From NCBI RefSeq assembly GCF_037023725.1, contig NZ_CP146077.1, positions 3,013,001 to 3,077,000 of the forward strand: a stretch of 64,000 nucleotides of DNA, read 5' to 3'. Position 1 is the stretch's first letter. Each line of letters opens with the position of its first letter. The stretch comes from Pseudomonas bubulae. GTDB taxonomy: Bacteria; Pseudomonadota; Gammaproteobacteria; Pseudomonadales; Pseudomonadaceae. Both the position numbers and the translations under genes were made by a program. Below, piece after piece: positions 48,654-56,830 of this stretch. The notes beneath the pieces were generated by a model, which saw only the letters and a program-made list of their open reading frames with translations, had not been told where the DNA came from and searched no databases.

Positions 48654-48754
48654 TGTGCGAGCATAGCCGTTCACGGGGCTGAAAGGGTTTTGTCTATCGT
48701 CGTCTTTCGCCCATAATCGTTATTTTCGCACGCATAGAATCCCGCAGGAGCCCC

Positions 48755-49645
48755 ATGGAGCAATTTCGTAATATCGGCATCATAGGTCGTCTGGGCAGCT
48801 CGCAAGTGCTCGATACGGTTCGCCGACTGAAAAAATTCCTGCTCGAGCGGCATATGCACGTGATCCTTGAAGACACGATCGCCGAGGTGTTGCCCGGTCA
48901 CGGCCTGCAAACTTCGTCACGCAAAATGCTTGGCGAAGTCTGCGACATGGTGATTGTGGTCGGCGGCGATGGCAGTTTGCTGGGCGCCGCCCGCGCGCTG
49001 GCCCGGCACAATGTACCGGTGCTGGGTATCAACCGTGGCAGTCTGGGCTTTCTGACCGATATCCGTCCCGATGAACTGGAAGTCAAAGTTGCTGAGGTGC
49101 TTGACGGCCACTACCTGGTTGAAAACCGTTTTCTGCTGCAGGCCGAAGTGCGCCGTCACGGCGAAGCCATCGGCCAGGGCGATGCCCTCAATGATGTGGT
49201 GCTGCACCCGGGCAAGTCCACGCGCATGATCGAGTTCGAACTGCATATCGATGGCCAGTTCGTCTGCAGCCAGAAGGCCGACGGCCTGATCGTGGCCACG
49301 CCCACGGGCTCAACGGCCTATGCCATGTCAGCGGGCGGCCCGATCATGCACCCCAAGCTCGACGCGATCGTGATTGTGCCCATGTACCCGCATACCCTGA
49401 GCAGCCGCCCGATCGTGGTCGATGGCAACAGTGAGTTGAAAATAGTGGTGGCCAAGGACATGCAGATCTACCCGCAGGTTTCGTGTGACGGTCAGAACCA
49501 CTTCACCTGTGCGCCGGGCGACACCATCAACGTCAGCAAAAAAGCGCAAAAACTGCGCCTGATTCATCCTTTGGACCACAACTACTACGAAGTGTGTCGG
49601 ACCAAGCTTGGCTGGGGTAGCCGACTGGGCGGCAGGGCTGACTGA
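48755..49645 (+). CDS. nadK: NAD kinase
   Basis: 296 residues. The NAD-binding GGDGS loop is at 70-74 (VVGGDGSLLGAAR), followed by NRGSLGFLTDI and the central TPTGSTAYAMSAGGPI segment. NADK phosphorylates NAD to NADP with ATP or polyphosphate. ATG 48755 has an AGGAG site. The stop overlaps the start of the metallophosphoesterase gene (TGATG), and nadK heads a run of tightly packed genes. Confidence 0.96.
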   Translation: MEQFRNIGIIGRLGSSQVLDTVRRLKKFLLERHMHVILEDTIAEVLPGHGLQTSSRKMLGEVCDMVIVVGGDGSLLGAARALARHNVPVLGINRGSLGFLTDIRPDELEVKVAEVLDGHYLVENRFLLQAEVRRHGEAIGQGDALNDVVLHPGKSTRMIEFELHIDGQFVCSQKADGLIVATPTGSTAYAMSAGGPIMHPKLDAIVIVPMYPHTLSSRPIVVDGNSELKIVVAKDMQIYPQVSCDGQNHFTCAPGDTINVSKKAQKLRLIHPLDHNYYEVCRTKLGWGSRLGGRAD

Positions 49646-50616
49646 TGCTCGATCCAGCGCGCAGTTACGATCTGATCGGTGACGTGCATGGCTGTGCTCA
49701 TACCCTTGAGCACCTGCTGGAGCGTCTGGGCTATCGAAAACTCGCCGGTATCTGGCGACACCCGCAACGGATGGCGGTGTTTCTGGGTGACATTATTGAT
49801 CGCGGCCCGCGCATTCGCGAGTCGCTGCATATTGTCTACGACATGGTACGCAGCGGTCAGGCCCTGTGCCTGATGGGTAACCATGAATTCAACGCGCTGG
49901 GCTGGTGCACACCCGCGCCAGCCGGAAGTGGCAAGCAGTTTGTGCGCGAGCACACGCCGCGCCATGCCCGGCTGATCCACGAAACCCTCGAACAGTTCGA
50001 CAAGTATCCCGCTGAATGGCGCGAGTTTGTGCAGTGGTTTTACGACATGCCGCTGTTTGTCGATGCCGGGCGCTTCCGGGTGGTACATGCCTGCTGGGAC
50101 AGCGAAGTGATCGCCACCCTGCGTGCGCAATACCCCGACGGCTGCATTGACGAGGCCTTCTTGCAGGCCGCGGCGGTGTCGGACAGCTTTGCCAGCCTGA
50201 GCTTCAACCGCCTGTTGCGTGGCACTGACATGCGCCTGCCGGGGGGCATGACCCTGACCGGTGGCGACGGCCTGACGCGGGCATTCTTTCGCACCAAGTT
50301 CTGGGAAGACGACCCCAAGACCTACGGCGATATCGTTTTCCAGCCGGACGCGCTGCCTGAACGGGTGGCACAGCAGCCGCTGTCCTCCACTGAAAAAAGT
50401 GCCCTGTTACGTTACGGCATTGATGAACCGCTGTTGTTTGTCGGGCACTACTGGCGCAGCGGCCGGCCCGCGCCGATCCGTCCGAACCTGGCGTGCCTGG
50501 ATTACAGCGCGGTGTTGTACGGCAAACTGGTGGCTTATCGCCTTGACCAGGAAACCCGGCTCGATCCGGACAAATTTGTATGGGTGAATGTAGATCGCCC
50601 TGAGGCCATTCAATGA
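49645..50616 (+). CDS. Metallophosphoesterase
   Basis: 323 residues of the calcineurin-like fold. The metal-binding motifs are GDVHGC (near residue 14), GDIIDRG (near 50), GNHEFN (near 80) and VHACWD (near 152). It is related to diadenosine tetraphosphatase/PrpE-like enzymes of bacteria; the substrate is unknown. It overlaps nadK by one base at its start and the rhomboid gene by 4 bases at its end, so the genes are co-translated. Confidence 0.92.
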   Translation: MLDPARSYDLIGDVHGCAHTLEHLLERLGYRKLAGIWRHPQRMAVFLGDIIDRGPRIRESLHIVYDMVRSGQALCLMGNHEFNALGWCTPAPAGSGKQFVREHTPRHARLIHETLEQFDKYPAEWREFVQWFYDMPLFVDAGRFRVVHACWDSEVIATLRAQYPDGCIDEAFLQAAAVSDSFASLSFNRLLRGTDMRLPGGMTLTGGDGLTRAFFRTKFWEDDPKTYGDIVFQPDALPERVAQQPLSSTEKSALLRYGIDEPLLFVGHYWRSGRPAPIRPNLACLDYSAVLYGKLVAYRLDQETRLDPDKFVWVNVDRPEAIQ

Positions 50617-51485
50617 GTGTTGTAGCGGTATTGCGTTTGCCGTTGTCTGTGGACCTGAGCGGTTTTGTTGCTTTGCTGCGGCGCATGCAGGTGCCCCATC
50701 GGGTCAGTGAAGAGGCAGGCGAGCAGGTGCTATGGGCACCTGAGTCCATTGCCGACGACGTGCGCAGCCTGTACCAGCGTTTTCCGCTGGGTGACCCCGA
50801 TCACGCCTTACCCGTTGTCGAACGGCCGCAGGCCATGACCCGCCCGGGTTTTGCGCAGCAGCTGCGCGATAGCCCGGCCACAGCCATCGTGTTGCTGCTG
50901 TGCGTAATCGTGGCCGCGGTGACGCAACTGGGTGACAATTTGTCGGCCCTGAGGTTTTTCACGTTTCTGGACTTCAGCATTTATGGCCAGTACATCGACT
51001 TTGTCCCCTTGTCTGACAGCCTGGCGTCCGGGCAGTGGTGGCGACTGTTTACGCCGATGTTGATTCACTTCGGTTTCCTGCATATCGCCATGAACGGCAT
51101 GTGGTACTGGGAGCTGGGGCGGCGCATTGAAATGCGCCAGGGCAGCGTCAACCTGATCTGCTTGAGCCTGTTGTTCAGCCTGGTGTCCAACTTCGCCCAG
51201 TACCTGGTGGGCGGCCCGAGCCTGTTTGGCGGGTTGTCGGGGGTGTTGTACGGGCTGTTGGGGCATGTCTGGATCTATCAGTTGATGGCGCCAAACCCCC
51301 TGTATAACCTGCCGCGCGGTGTGCTGGTGATGATGCTGGTGTGGCTGGCATTGTGCATGTCGGGGCTGGTGTCGATGATCGGCTTTGGCCAGATCGCCAA
51401 TGCCGCCCATGTGGGCGGACTGGTCATCGGTTGCCTGACCGGCTTGCTGGGCGGGCTTTGGGCGCGGCGCAGGCAGGCTGTATAA
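50613..51485 (+). CDS. glpG: Rhomboid family intramembrane serine protease
   Basis: 290 residues. A soluble N-terminal domain with a GlpG-like fold (LRLPLSVDLSGFVALLRRM) precedes six helices. The catalytic pair is Ser209 in GGLSGVLYGL and His266 in NAAHVGGL, with HFGFLHIAMNGMWYWELGRRIE forming the loop-1/helix-2 region. It cleaves membrane helices of substrate proteins. It overlaps the upstream metallophosphoesterase gene by 4 bases. Confidence 0.93.
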   Translation: MSVVAVLRLPLSVDLSGFVALLRRMQVPHRVSEEAGEQVLWAPESIADDVRSLYQRFPLGDPDHALPVVERPQAMTRPGFAQQLRDSPATAIVLLLCVIVAAVTQLGDNLSALRFFTFLDFSIYGQYIDFVPLSDSLASGQWWRLFTPMLIHFGFLHIAMNGMWYWELGRRIEMRQGSVNLICLSLLFSLVSNFAQYLVGGPSLFGGLSGVLYGLLGHVWIYQLMAPNPLYNLPRGVLVMMLVWLALCMSGLVSMIGFGQIANAAHVGGLVIGCLTGLLGGLWARRRQAV

Positions 51486-51501
51486 AGTTTCGAATTGTCG
51501 C

Positions 51502-51588
51502 GTGGGAGCGGGCTTGCTCGCGATGGGTTCAACCCGTTGATTCAGATGCACCGAGTTGCCTGAATCGCGAGCAAGCCCGCTCCCACAG
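51502..51588. repeat. REP doublet (REPIN) c
   Basis: GTGGGAGCGGGCTTGCTCGC and the inverted GCGAGCAAGCCCGCTCCCAC enclose about 45 bases. It lies between the rhomboid gene and the DUF1315 gene. Confidence 0.9.
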
Positions 51589-51629
51589 ATAGAAATGCCA
51601 TCTGATTTTTAAAGAGCGGAAACAGAACC

Positions 51630-51890
51630 ATGTCCTCTTTCAACGAAATGATTCAAAACATCACCCCCGAGATCTACCAGAGCCTGAAACTGGCCGTGGA
51701 AATCGGTAAATGGGCGGACGGCAACAAACTCACTGCCGAACAGCGCGAGCTGTCGTTGCAGGCGATGATCGCCTGGGAAGTGCAGAACCTGCCTGAAGAC
51801 CAGCGCACCGGTTATATGGGCCCGCAGGAATGCAGCTCGAAATCGGCGCCGGTGCCCAACATCCTGTTCAAGTCGGATGCCATCCATTGA
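51630..51890 (+). CDS. DUF1315 family protein (YeaC-like)
   Basis: 86 residues beginning MSSFNEMIQNITPEIYQSLK, matching DUF1315/YeaC, with the TAEQRELSLQAMIAWEV core. It is a small cytoplasmic protein of unknown function. ATG 51630 is preceded by GCGGAAACAG. Its stop overlaps the TTG start of the DUF2797 gene. Confidence 0.9.
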   Translation: MSSFNEMIQNITPEIYQSLKLAVEIGKWADGNKLTAEQRELSLQAMIAWEVQNLPEDQRTGYMGPQECSSKSAPVPNILFKSDAIH

Positions 51891-52717
51891 TTGAGATTGG
51901 TCGCGGTGCAATCAGCAAGATGTCGGCAAGCCTGGAAACGCCGACCGTTCAATATGCGTTCCGTTTGGGCGATACCGAGGTGCCGGTCAATCCCTTGATT
52001 GGCACTAAACTGCGTCTGGAATACCTGGGGGAGATCAACTGCTCTCATTGCGGGCGTAAAACCAAGAAGAGCTTCAGCCAGGGCTACTGCTACCCGTGCA
52101 TGACCAAGCTGGCACAATGTGATGTGTGCATCATGAGCCCGGAGCGTTGCCATTATGACGCGGGCACTTGCCGTGATCCGTTGTGGGGCGAGCAGTTCTG
52201 CATGACCGATCATGTGGTGTATCTGGCCAACTCCTCCGGGGTCAAGGTGGGCATTACCCGTGCCACCCAGTTGCCGACCCGCTGGCTCGACCAGGGTGCC
52301 AGCCAGGCATTGCCGATCGTGCGCGTGGCGACCCGTCAGCAATCGGGGTTTGTCGAAGACCTGTTCCGCTCGCAAGTGGCTGACCGGACCAACTGGCGTG
52401 CACTGCTCAAGGGCGACGCAGCGCCGGTAGACCTCGCCGCAGTGCGTGCGCAACTGTTCGAGAGTTGCGCCGAAGGCCTGCACACCCTGCAGGAACGTTT
52501 CGGCCTGCAAGCGGTACAGCCTTTGCATAGCGTCGAGCCCATCGAGATTTGCTACCCGGTCGAGCAGTATCCGACCAAGATTGTCAGCTTCAATCTGGAT
52601 AAAGATCCGATCGTCGAAGGCACGCTGATGGGGATCAAGGGCCAATACCTGATCTTTGACACCGGCGTTATCAATATCCGCAAATACACGGCCTACCAGC
52701 TGGCCGTGCATCAGTAA
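51887..52717 (+). CDS. DUF2797 family protein with Cys-rich motifs
   Basis: 276 residues from a TTG at 51887 that overlaps the DUF1315 stop; this gives MIEIGRGAISKMSASLETPT, the family's usual start. An ATG at 51920 is the conservative alternative, and the frame is open further upstream only inside the DUF1315 gene. A cysteine-rich region (INCSHCGRKTKKSF, GYCYPCMTKLAQCDVCIM) looks like a zinc-binding module. It is followed by a GIY-YIG-like segment (VVYLANSSGVKVGITRATQLP). Function is unknown. Confidence 0.85.
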   Translation: MIEIGRGAISKMSASLETPTVQYAFRLGDTEVPVNPLIGTKLRLEYLGEINCSHCGRKTKKSFSQGYCYPCMTKLAQCDVCIMSPERCHYDAGTCRDPLWGEQFCMTDHVVYLANSSGVKVGITRATQLPTRWLDQGASQALPIVRVATRQQSGFVEDLFRSQVADRTNWRALLKGDAAPVDLAAVRAQLFESCAEGLHTLQERFGLQAVQPLHSVEPIEICYPVEQYPTKIVSFNLDKDPIVEGTLMGIKGQYLIFDTGVINIRKYTAYQLAVHQ

Positions 52718-52729
52718 AAGGACTCCAGC

Positions 52730-55387
52730 ATGCGCACCGAACAACCGCAAATGATCTACCTGAAGGACTACCAGGCGCCCGATTACCTGATCGACGAGAC
52801 GCACCTGACCTTCGAGTTGTTCGAGGATCACACCCTGGTTCATGCGCAACTGCTGATGCGCCGCAACCCGGCCCGTGGCGCCGGCCTGCCGGCCCTGGCG
52901 CTGGATGGCCAGCAGCTGGAGCTGCTGTCGGTCAGCCTCGACGATATCGAATTGACCGCCGAGGATTATCAGCTCAGCGACAGCCACCTGATCCTGCACC
53001 CGACCAGCGAACAGTTCGTGGTCGATACCAGCGTGCGCATCCACCCCGAATCCAACACCGCGCTGGAAGGCCTGTACAAGTCCGGCGGGATGTTCTGCAC
53101 CCAGTGCGAGGCCGAAGGCTTTCGCAAGATTACCTATTACCTCGACCGCCCGGACGTGATGAGCAAGTTCACCACCACCGTGGTGGCCGAGCAGCACAGT
53201 TACCCGATTCTGCTGTCCAACGGCAACCCGATCGCCAGCGGCCCCGACGAAGACGGCCGGCACTGGGCAACCTGGGAAGACCCGTTCATGAAACCGGCGT
53301 ACCTGTTTGCACTGGTGGCCGGTGACCTGTGGTGCGTCGAAGACACGTTCACCACCATGAGCGAGCGCAGCGTGGCGCTGCGCATTTATGTCGAGCCGGA
53401 AAACATCGACAAATGCCAGCACGCCATGACCAGCCTGAAAAAATCCATGCGCTGGGACGAAGAGACCTACGGTCGTGAATACGACCTGGACATCTTTATG
53501 ATCGTGGCCGTCAACGACTTCAATATGGGCGCCATGGAGAACAAGGGTCTCAATATCTTCAACTCCAGCGCCGTACTGGCCCGCGCCGAAACCGCCACCG
53601 ATGCCGCGCACCAGCGGGTCGAAGCCATCGTCGCCCACGAGTACTTCCACAACTGGTCGGGTAACCGCGTGACCTGTCGCGACTGGTTCCAGCTGTCGCT
53701 CAAGGAAGGCTTCACGGTGTTCCGTGATTCCGAGTTCTCGGCCGACATGAATTCGCGCACCGTCAAGCGCATCCAGGACGTGGCCTACCTGCGCACTCAC
53801 CAGTTCGCCGAAGACGCCGGCCCCATGGCCCATGCCGTGCGCCCGGAGAGCTTTATCGAGATCTCCAACTTCTACACCCTGACCGTTTACGAGAAGGGTT
53901 CTGAGGTGGTGCGCATGATCCACACCCTGCTGGGCGCCGAGGGGTTTCGCAAAGGCAGTGACCTGTACTTCGAGCGTCATGATGGCCAGGCGGTGACCTG
54001 CGACGACTTTATCAAGGCCATGGAAGATGCCAATGGCGCCGACCTGAGCCAGTTCAAGCGCTGGTACAGCCAGGCAGGTACACCGCGGCTGGCCGTCAGC
54101 GAGCACTACGATGCGCAACAACACACCTATAGCCTGACTTTTGCGCAAAGCTGCCCGGCAACTCCGGACAAGATCGAAAAACTGCCGTTCGTCATTCCGG
54201 TCGAACTGGGCCTGCTGGACGCCGGGGGTAGTGAAATTGCCCTGCAACTGGCGGGCGAAGCTGCGGCCTCGGGCACCAGCCGCGTGCTGTCAGTGACTGA
54301 AGCCGAACAGACCTTCACCTTTGTCGGCATCAACGAAAAACCGCTGCCGTCCCTGTTGCGCGGGTTCTCGGCACCGGTGAAGCTGAGCTTCGATTACAGC
54401 CGTGACCAGTTGATGTTCCTGATGCAGCACGACAGCGACGGGTTCAACCGTTGGGATGCTGGTCAGCAACTGGCGGTACAGGTGCTGCAAGAGTTGATTG
54501 CGCAGCATCAGCGCGGTGAAGCACTGGTCATGGATCAGCGTCTGGTCGAGGCGTTGCGCACGGTGCTGGGCAATGAGCAACTGGATCAGGCAATGGTGGC
54601 AGAGATGCTCTCGCTGCCGGGCGAAGCCTATCTGACCGAAATCAGTGATGTGGCCGATGTCGAAGCCATCCACGTTGCCCGCGAGTTCGCTCGCAAGCAA
54701 CTGGCAGACAGCCTGTTCGACGCCCTGTGGACGCGTTACCAGGCCAACCGCGAAGTGTCCAAAGCCACGCCTTATGTGGCTGAAGCCGAGCACTTTGCCC
54801 GTCGCGCACTGCAAAATATCGCGCTGTCCTACCTGATGCTCAGCGGCAAGCCGCAAGTGTTGGCAGCGGCGCTGGAGCAGTTCGAGCACAGCGACAACAT
54901 GACCGAACGCCTGACGGCGCTGGCCGTGCTGGTCAACTCGCCCTACGAGGCGGAAAAAGCTGCGGCGTTGGCCAGTTTTGCCGAGCAATTCAAGGACAAC
55001 CCGCTGGTCATGGATCAATGGTTCAGCGTGCAGGCGGGCAGCACCTTGCCCGGCGGTTTGCAGCGCGTGCGCGAGCTGATGCAACATCCGGCGTTCACCA
55101 TCAAGAACCCGAACAAAGTGCGGGCCCTGGTGGGTGCCTTTGCCGGGCAAAACCTGATCAACTTCCATGCTGCGGACGGTTCGGGCTATCGTTTCCTGGC
55201 GGACCTGGTGATCGAACTGAATGGTTTCAACCCGCAGATTGCCTCTCGGCAACTGGCGCCGCTGACCCGCTGGCGCAAGTACGACGCTGCGCGACAGGCG
55301 CTGATGAAGGCAGAGCTTGAGCGCATCCGCAGCTCGGGCGAACTGTCCAGCGATGTGTTTGAAGTGGTCAGCAAAAGTCTGGCGTAA
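52730..55387 (+). CDS. pepN: Aminopeptidase N
   Basis: 885 residues, the size of the E. coli M1 enzyme. The exopeptidase motif is GAMEN at 267-271, and the zinc site HEYFH at 303-307 continues HNWSGNRVTCRDWFQLSLKE, whose Glu is the third ligand. The enzyme removes N-terminal residues from peptides in the cytoplasm. ATG 52730 has AAGGA. It follows the DUF2797 gene by 12 bp, and a strong terminator ends the unit. Confidence 0.97.
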   Translation: MRTEQPQMIYLKDYQAPDYLIDETHLTFELFEDHTLVHAQLLMRRNPARGAGLPALALDGQQLELLSVSLDDIELTAEDYQLSDSHLILHPTSEQFVVDTSVRIHPESNTALEGLYKSGGMFCTQCEAEGFRKITYYLDRPDVMSKFTTTVVAEQHSYPILLSNGNPIASGPDEDGRHWATWEDPFMKPAYLFALVAGDLWCVEDTFTTMSERSVALRIYVEPENIDKCQHAMTSLKKSMRWDEETYGREYDLDIFMIVAVNDFNMGAMENKGLNIFNSSAVLARAETATDAAHQRVEAIVAHEYFHNWSGNRVTCRDWFQLSLKEGFTVFRDSEFSADMNSRTVKRIQDVAYLRTHQFAEDAGPMAHAVRPESFIEISNFYTLTVYEKGSEVVRMIHTLLGAEGFRKGSDLYFERHDGQAVTCDDFIKAMEDANGADLSQFKRWYSQAGTPRLAVSEHYDAQQHTYSLTFAQSCPATPDKIEKLPFVIPVELGLLDAGGSEIALQLAGEAAASGTSRVLSVTEAEQTFTFVGINEKPLPSLLRGFSAPVKLSFDYSRDQLMFLMQHDSDGFNRWDAGQQLAVQVLQELIAQHQRGEALVMDQRLVEALRTVLGNEQLDQAMVAEMLSLPGEAYLTEISDVADVEAIHVAREFARKQLADSLFDALWTRYQANREVSKATPYVAEAEHFARRALQNIALSYLMLSGKPQVLAAALEQFEHSDNMTERLTALAVLVNSPYEAEKAAALASFAEQFKDNPLVMDQWFSVQAGSTLPGGLQRVRELMQHPAFTIKNPNKVRALVGAFAGQNLINFHAADGSGYRFLADLVIELNGFNPQIASRQLAPLTRWRKYDAARQALMKAELERIRSSGELSSDVFEVVSKSLA

Positions 55388-55399
55388 CGCCTGGACGTA

Positions 55400-55439
55400 A
55401 AAAAGGCGCTGTCCGAGTGATCGGGCAGCGCTTTTTTTT
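55400..55439. terminator. Terminator between pepN and the phosphodiesterase-like gene
   Basis: A stem of about 15 bp (left arm 55402-55416, right arm 55421-55435) with a GTGA loop has A and T runs on both sides. It acts for pepN and, on the other strand, for the phosphodiesterase-like gene whose stop overlaps it. Confidence 0.9.
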
Positions 55440-56673
55440 ATGGTTTTTTGTCGCCCAGAGTGATCAAGCGTGACACAGGCACTTTATCAATCACTGCCGT
55501 GTAATTGACTGGCCCTTTGAGTTCCTTGATGTCGTTGTCGATATAACCACGCCGGGAGTAGTCGACAGAGGCGATTTGCTTGCCATTGCGATAAATGTGC
55601 ACGGGCTTGTCTGCGCTCCCATCGCCATTCCAGGTCAGATTCACCTGTGCTGCGTCAGGCGCTAACCGGGCAGAGAATAGCCTTGCACCCAGAGGCCCGG
55701 TCAGGGGCAGACCGTCCATGGCATGCCGGGCAGGTACGGGCTCGATGCCAAAATGGGCCAACAGGGTCGGAGTAATATCCGCCTGGCTGGCAAAACCGTA
55801 GAGGTTGTCGTGGCCCGGATTGTCCGGATTGGTGATGGGGCGGGTAAGTTGCTCGTTGGCGGGTTTGTTGAGTGCGATAAACGTGGTTTTCTCGCTCAGG
55901 GTTTGGGCGCCATGATTACGCCCATCGGGCAGGCGCCGGCCATGATCAGTTGTCACCAGTACTAGCCAGTCTTCATCGGGGTTGCTTTGTTTACGGCGCT
56001 TGAGTGCCGACAGTAACTGGCCGACCTTGTCGTCGACGCCCTGGATTGCGGTCTGATAGCGGGTTGAAAAACCGTATCTATGGCCGACATTGTCAGGCTC
56101 GTCGAAGTGCGCGAAAACCAGGTCCGAGCGACCATATTCAAGCTCATAGCTGGCCTTGTCGGCGACGCATTGATCGACGTCGGAGCATTTGATGGCAAGG
56201 TCGATAAAGCCTTGGGCAATATCATCGGCGAAGTTGTTGTTGATGGTATTCCAGCTGACAATGCTGCTCGTTTTGCGTTCAGGATCCGCCTGCTTGAGTT
56301 GCTTGAACAGGCTGGGCGCTTTGTTGCGCCATGCGTTGTTGTTGGAGGGGACTTTATGTCGGTCTACCCAGGTGCCGGTCAGTATTGTCGTCCAGCCCGG
56401 GCCGCTACCGGTAGTTTGCTCTGTCGCAGTTCCGTCAATCCCTCCGATGTAACTTTTGGCGGGGTTCAGGCCGGCAATATGGGGGGCCATATTATTTTGA
56501 ATGGCTTGCTGAAGTTTTTCGTATTGCATGCCGTCGACACCAATCAACAAGGCCTTGTGGCTTTTGTAGTTTTGGGCGTCGGAGGTATCAGGGGGCGCGG
56601 CATGGGACAACATGACGGTGAATGTAAAACCCAGGCCGGTAGCGATAGATAAAGCAATATGGGTATGGCTCAT
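55438..56673 (-). CDS. Secreted alkaline phosphatase/type I phosphodiesterase family protein
   Basis: 411 residues from ATG 56673 (MSHTHIALSIATGLGFTFTV), preferred to GTG 56685. A signal peptide ends near LSHAAPPDTS. The phosphodiesterase/nucleotide pyrophosphatase domain has KALLIGVDGM with the metal-binding Asp, a nucleophile region SGPGWTTILTG with Thr, and FDEPDNVGHRYG, VTTDHGRR and GRNHG metal sites. The C-terminal part (about 330-411) is a beta domain with VNLTWNGDGS and SVDYSRRGYID. It probably hydrolyses phosphodiester or nucleotide substrates in the periplasm. It is separated from the TonB receptor by 157 bp. Confidence 0.88.
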   Translation of the reverse strand: MSHTHIALSIATGLGFTFTVMLSHAAPPDTSDAQNYKSHKALLIGVDGMQYEKLQQAIQNNMAPHIAGLNPAKSYIGGIDGTATEQTTGSGPGWTTILTGTWVDRHKVPSNNNAWRNKAPSLFKQLKQADPERKTSSIVSWNTINNNFADDIAQGFIDLAIKCSDVDQCVADKASYELEYGRSDLVFAHFDEPDNVGHRYGFSTRYQTAIQGVDDKVGQLLSALKRRKQSNPDEDWLVLVTTDHGRRLPDGRNHGAQTLSEKTTFIALNKPANEQLTRPITNPDNPGHDNLYGFASQADITPTLLAHFGIEPVPARHAMDGLPLTGPLGARLFSARLAPDAAQVNLTWNGDGSADKPVHIYRNGKQIASVDYSRRGYIDNDIKELKGPVNYTAVIDKVPVSRLITLGDKKP

Positions 56674-56798
56674 GGCAGATCTCACTCAGTGAGTTGAACA
56701 CGAGACGAATATGTAAGGGCTGTATGTCACTGACATTACGTTATTGCCAGCTTTAAATGCAGGATATTTCAGTACCCCGCACGTTCATACGCAGTTCA

Positions 56799-56825
56799 TG
56801 TCGGGCCAGGGGAACTGGCCCGGCA
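56799..56825 (-). terminator. Hairpin after the TonB-dependent receptor
   Basis: An 8-bp GC-rich stem (56802-56809 with 56815-56822) can be extended by weaker pairs and lies just past the receptor stop on the minus strand. There is no U run. Confidence 0.45.
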
Positions 56826-56830
56826 CTTCA

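Noticed and set aside
51812..54247. An 811-codon minus-strand frame across DUF2797 and pepN
   Set aside because: It covers two well-supported plus-strand genes and matches no family; it is a GC-bias shadow.
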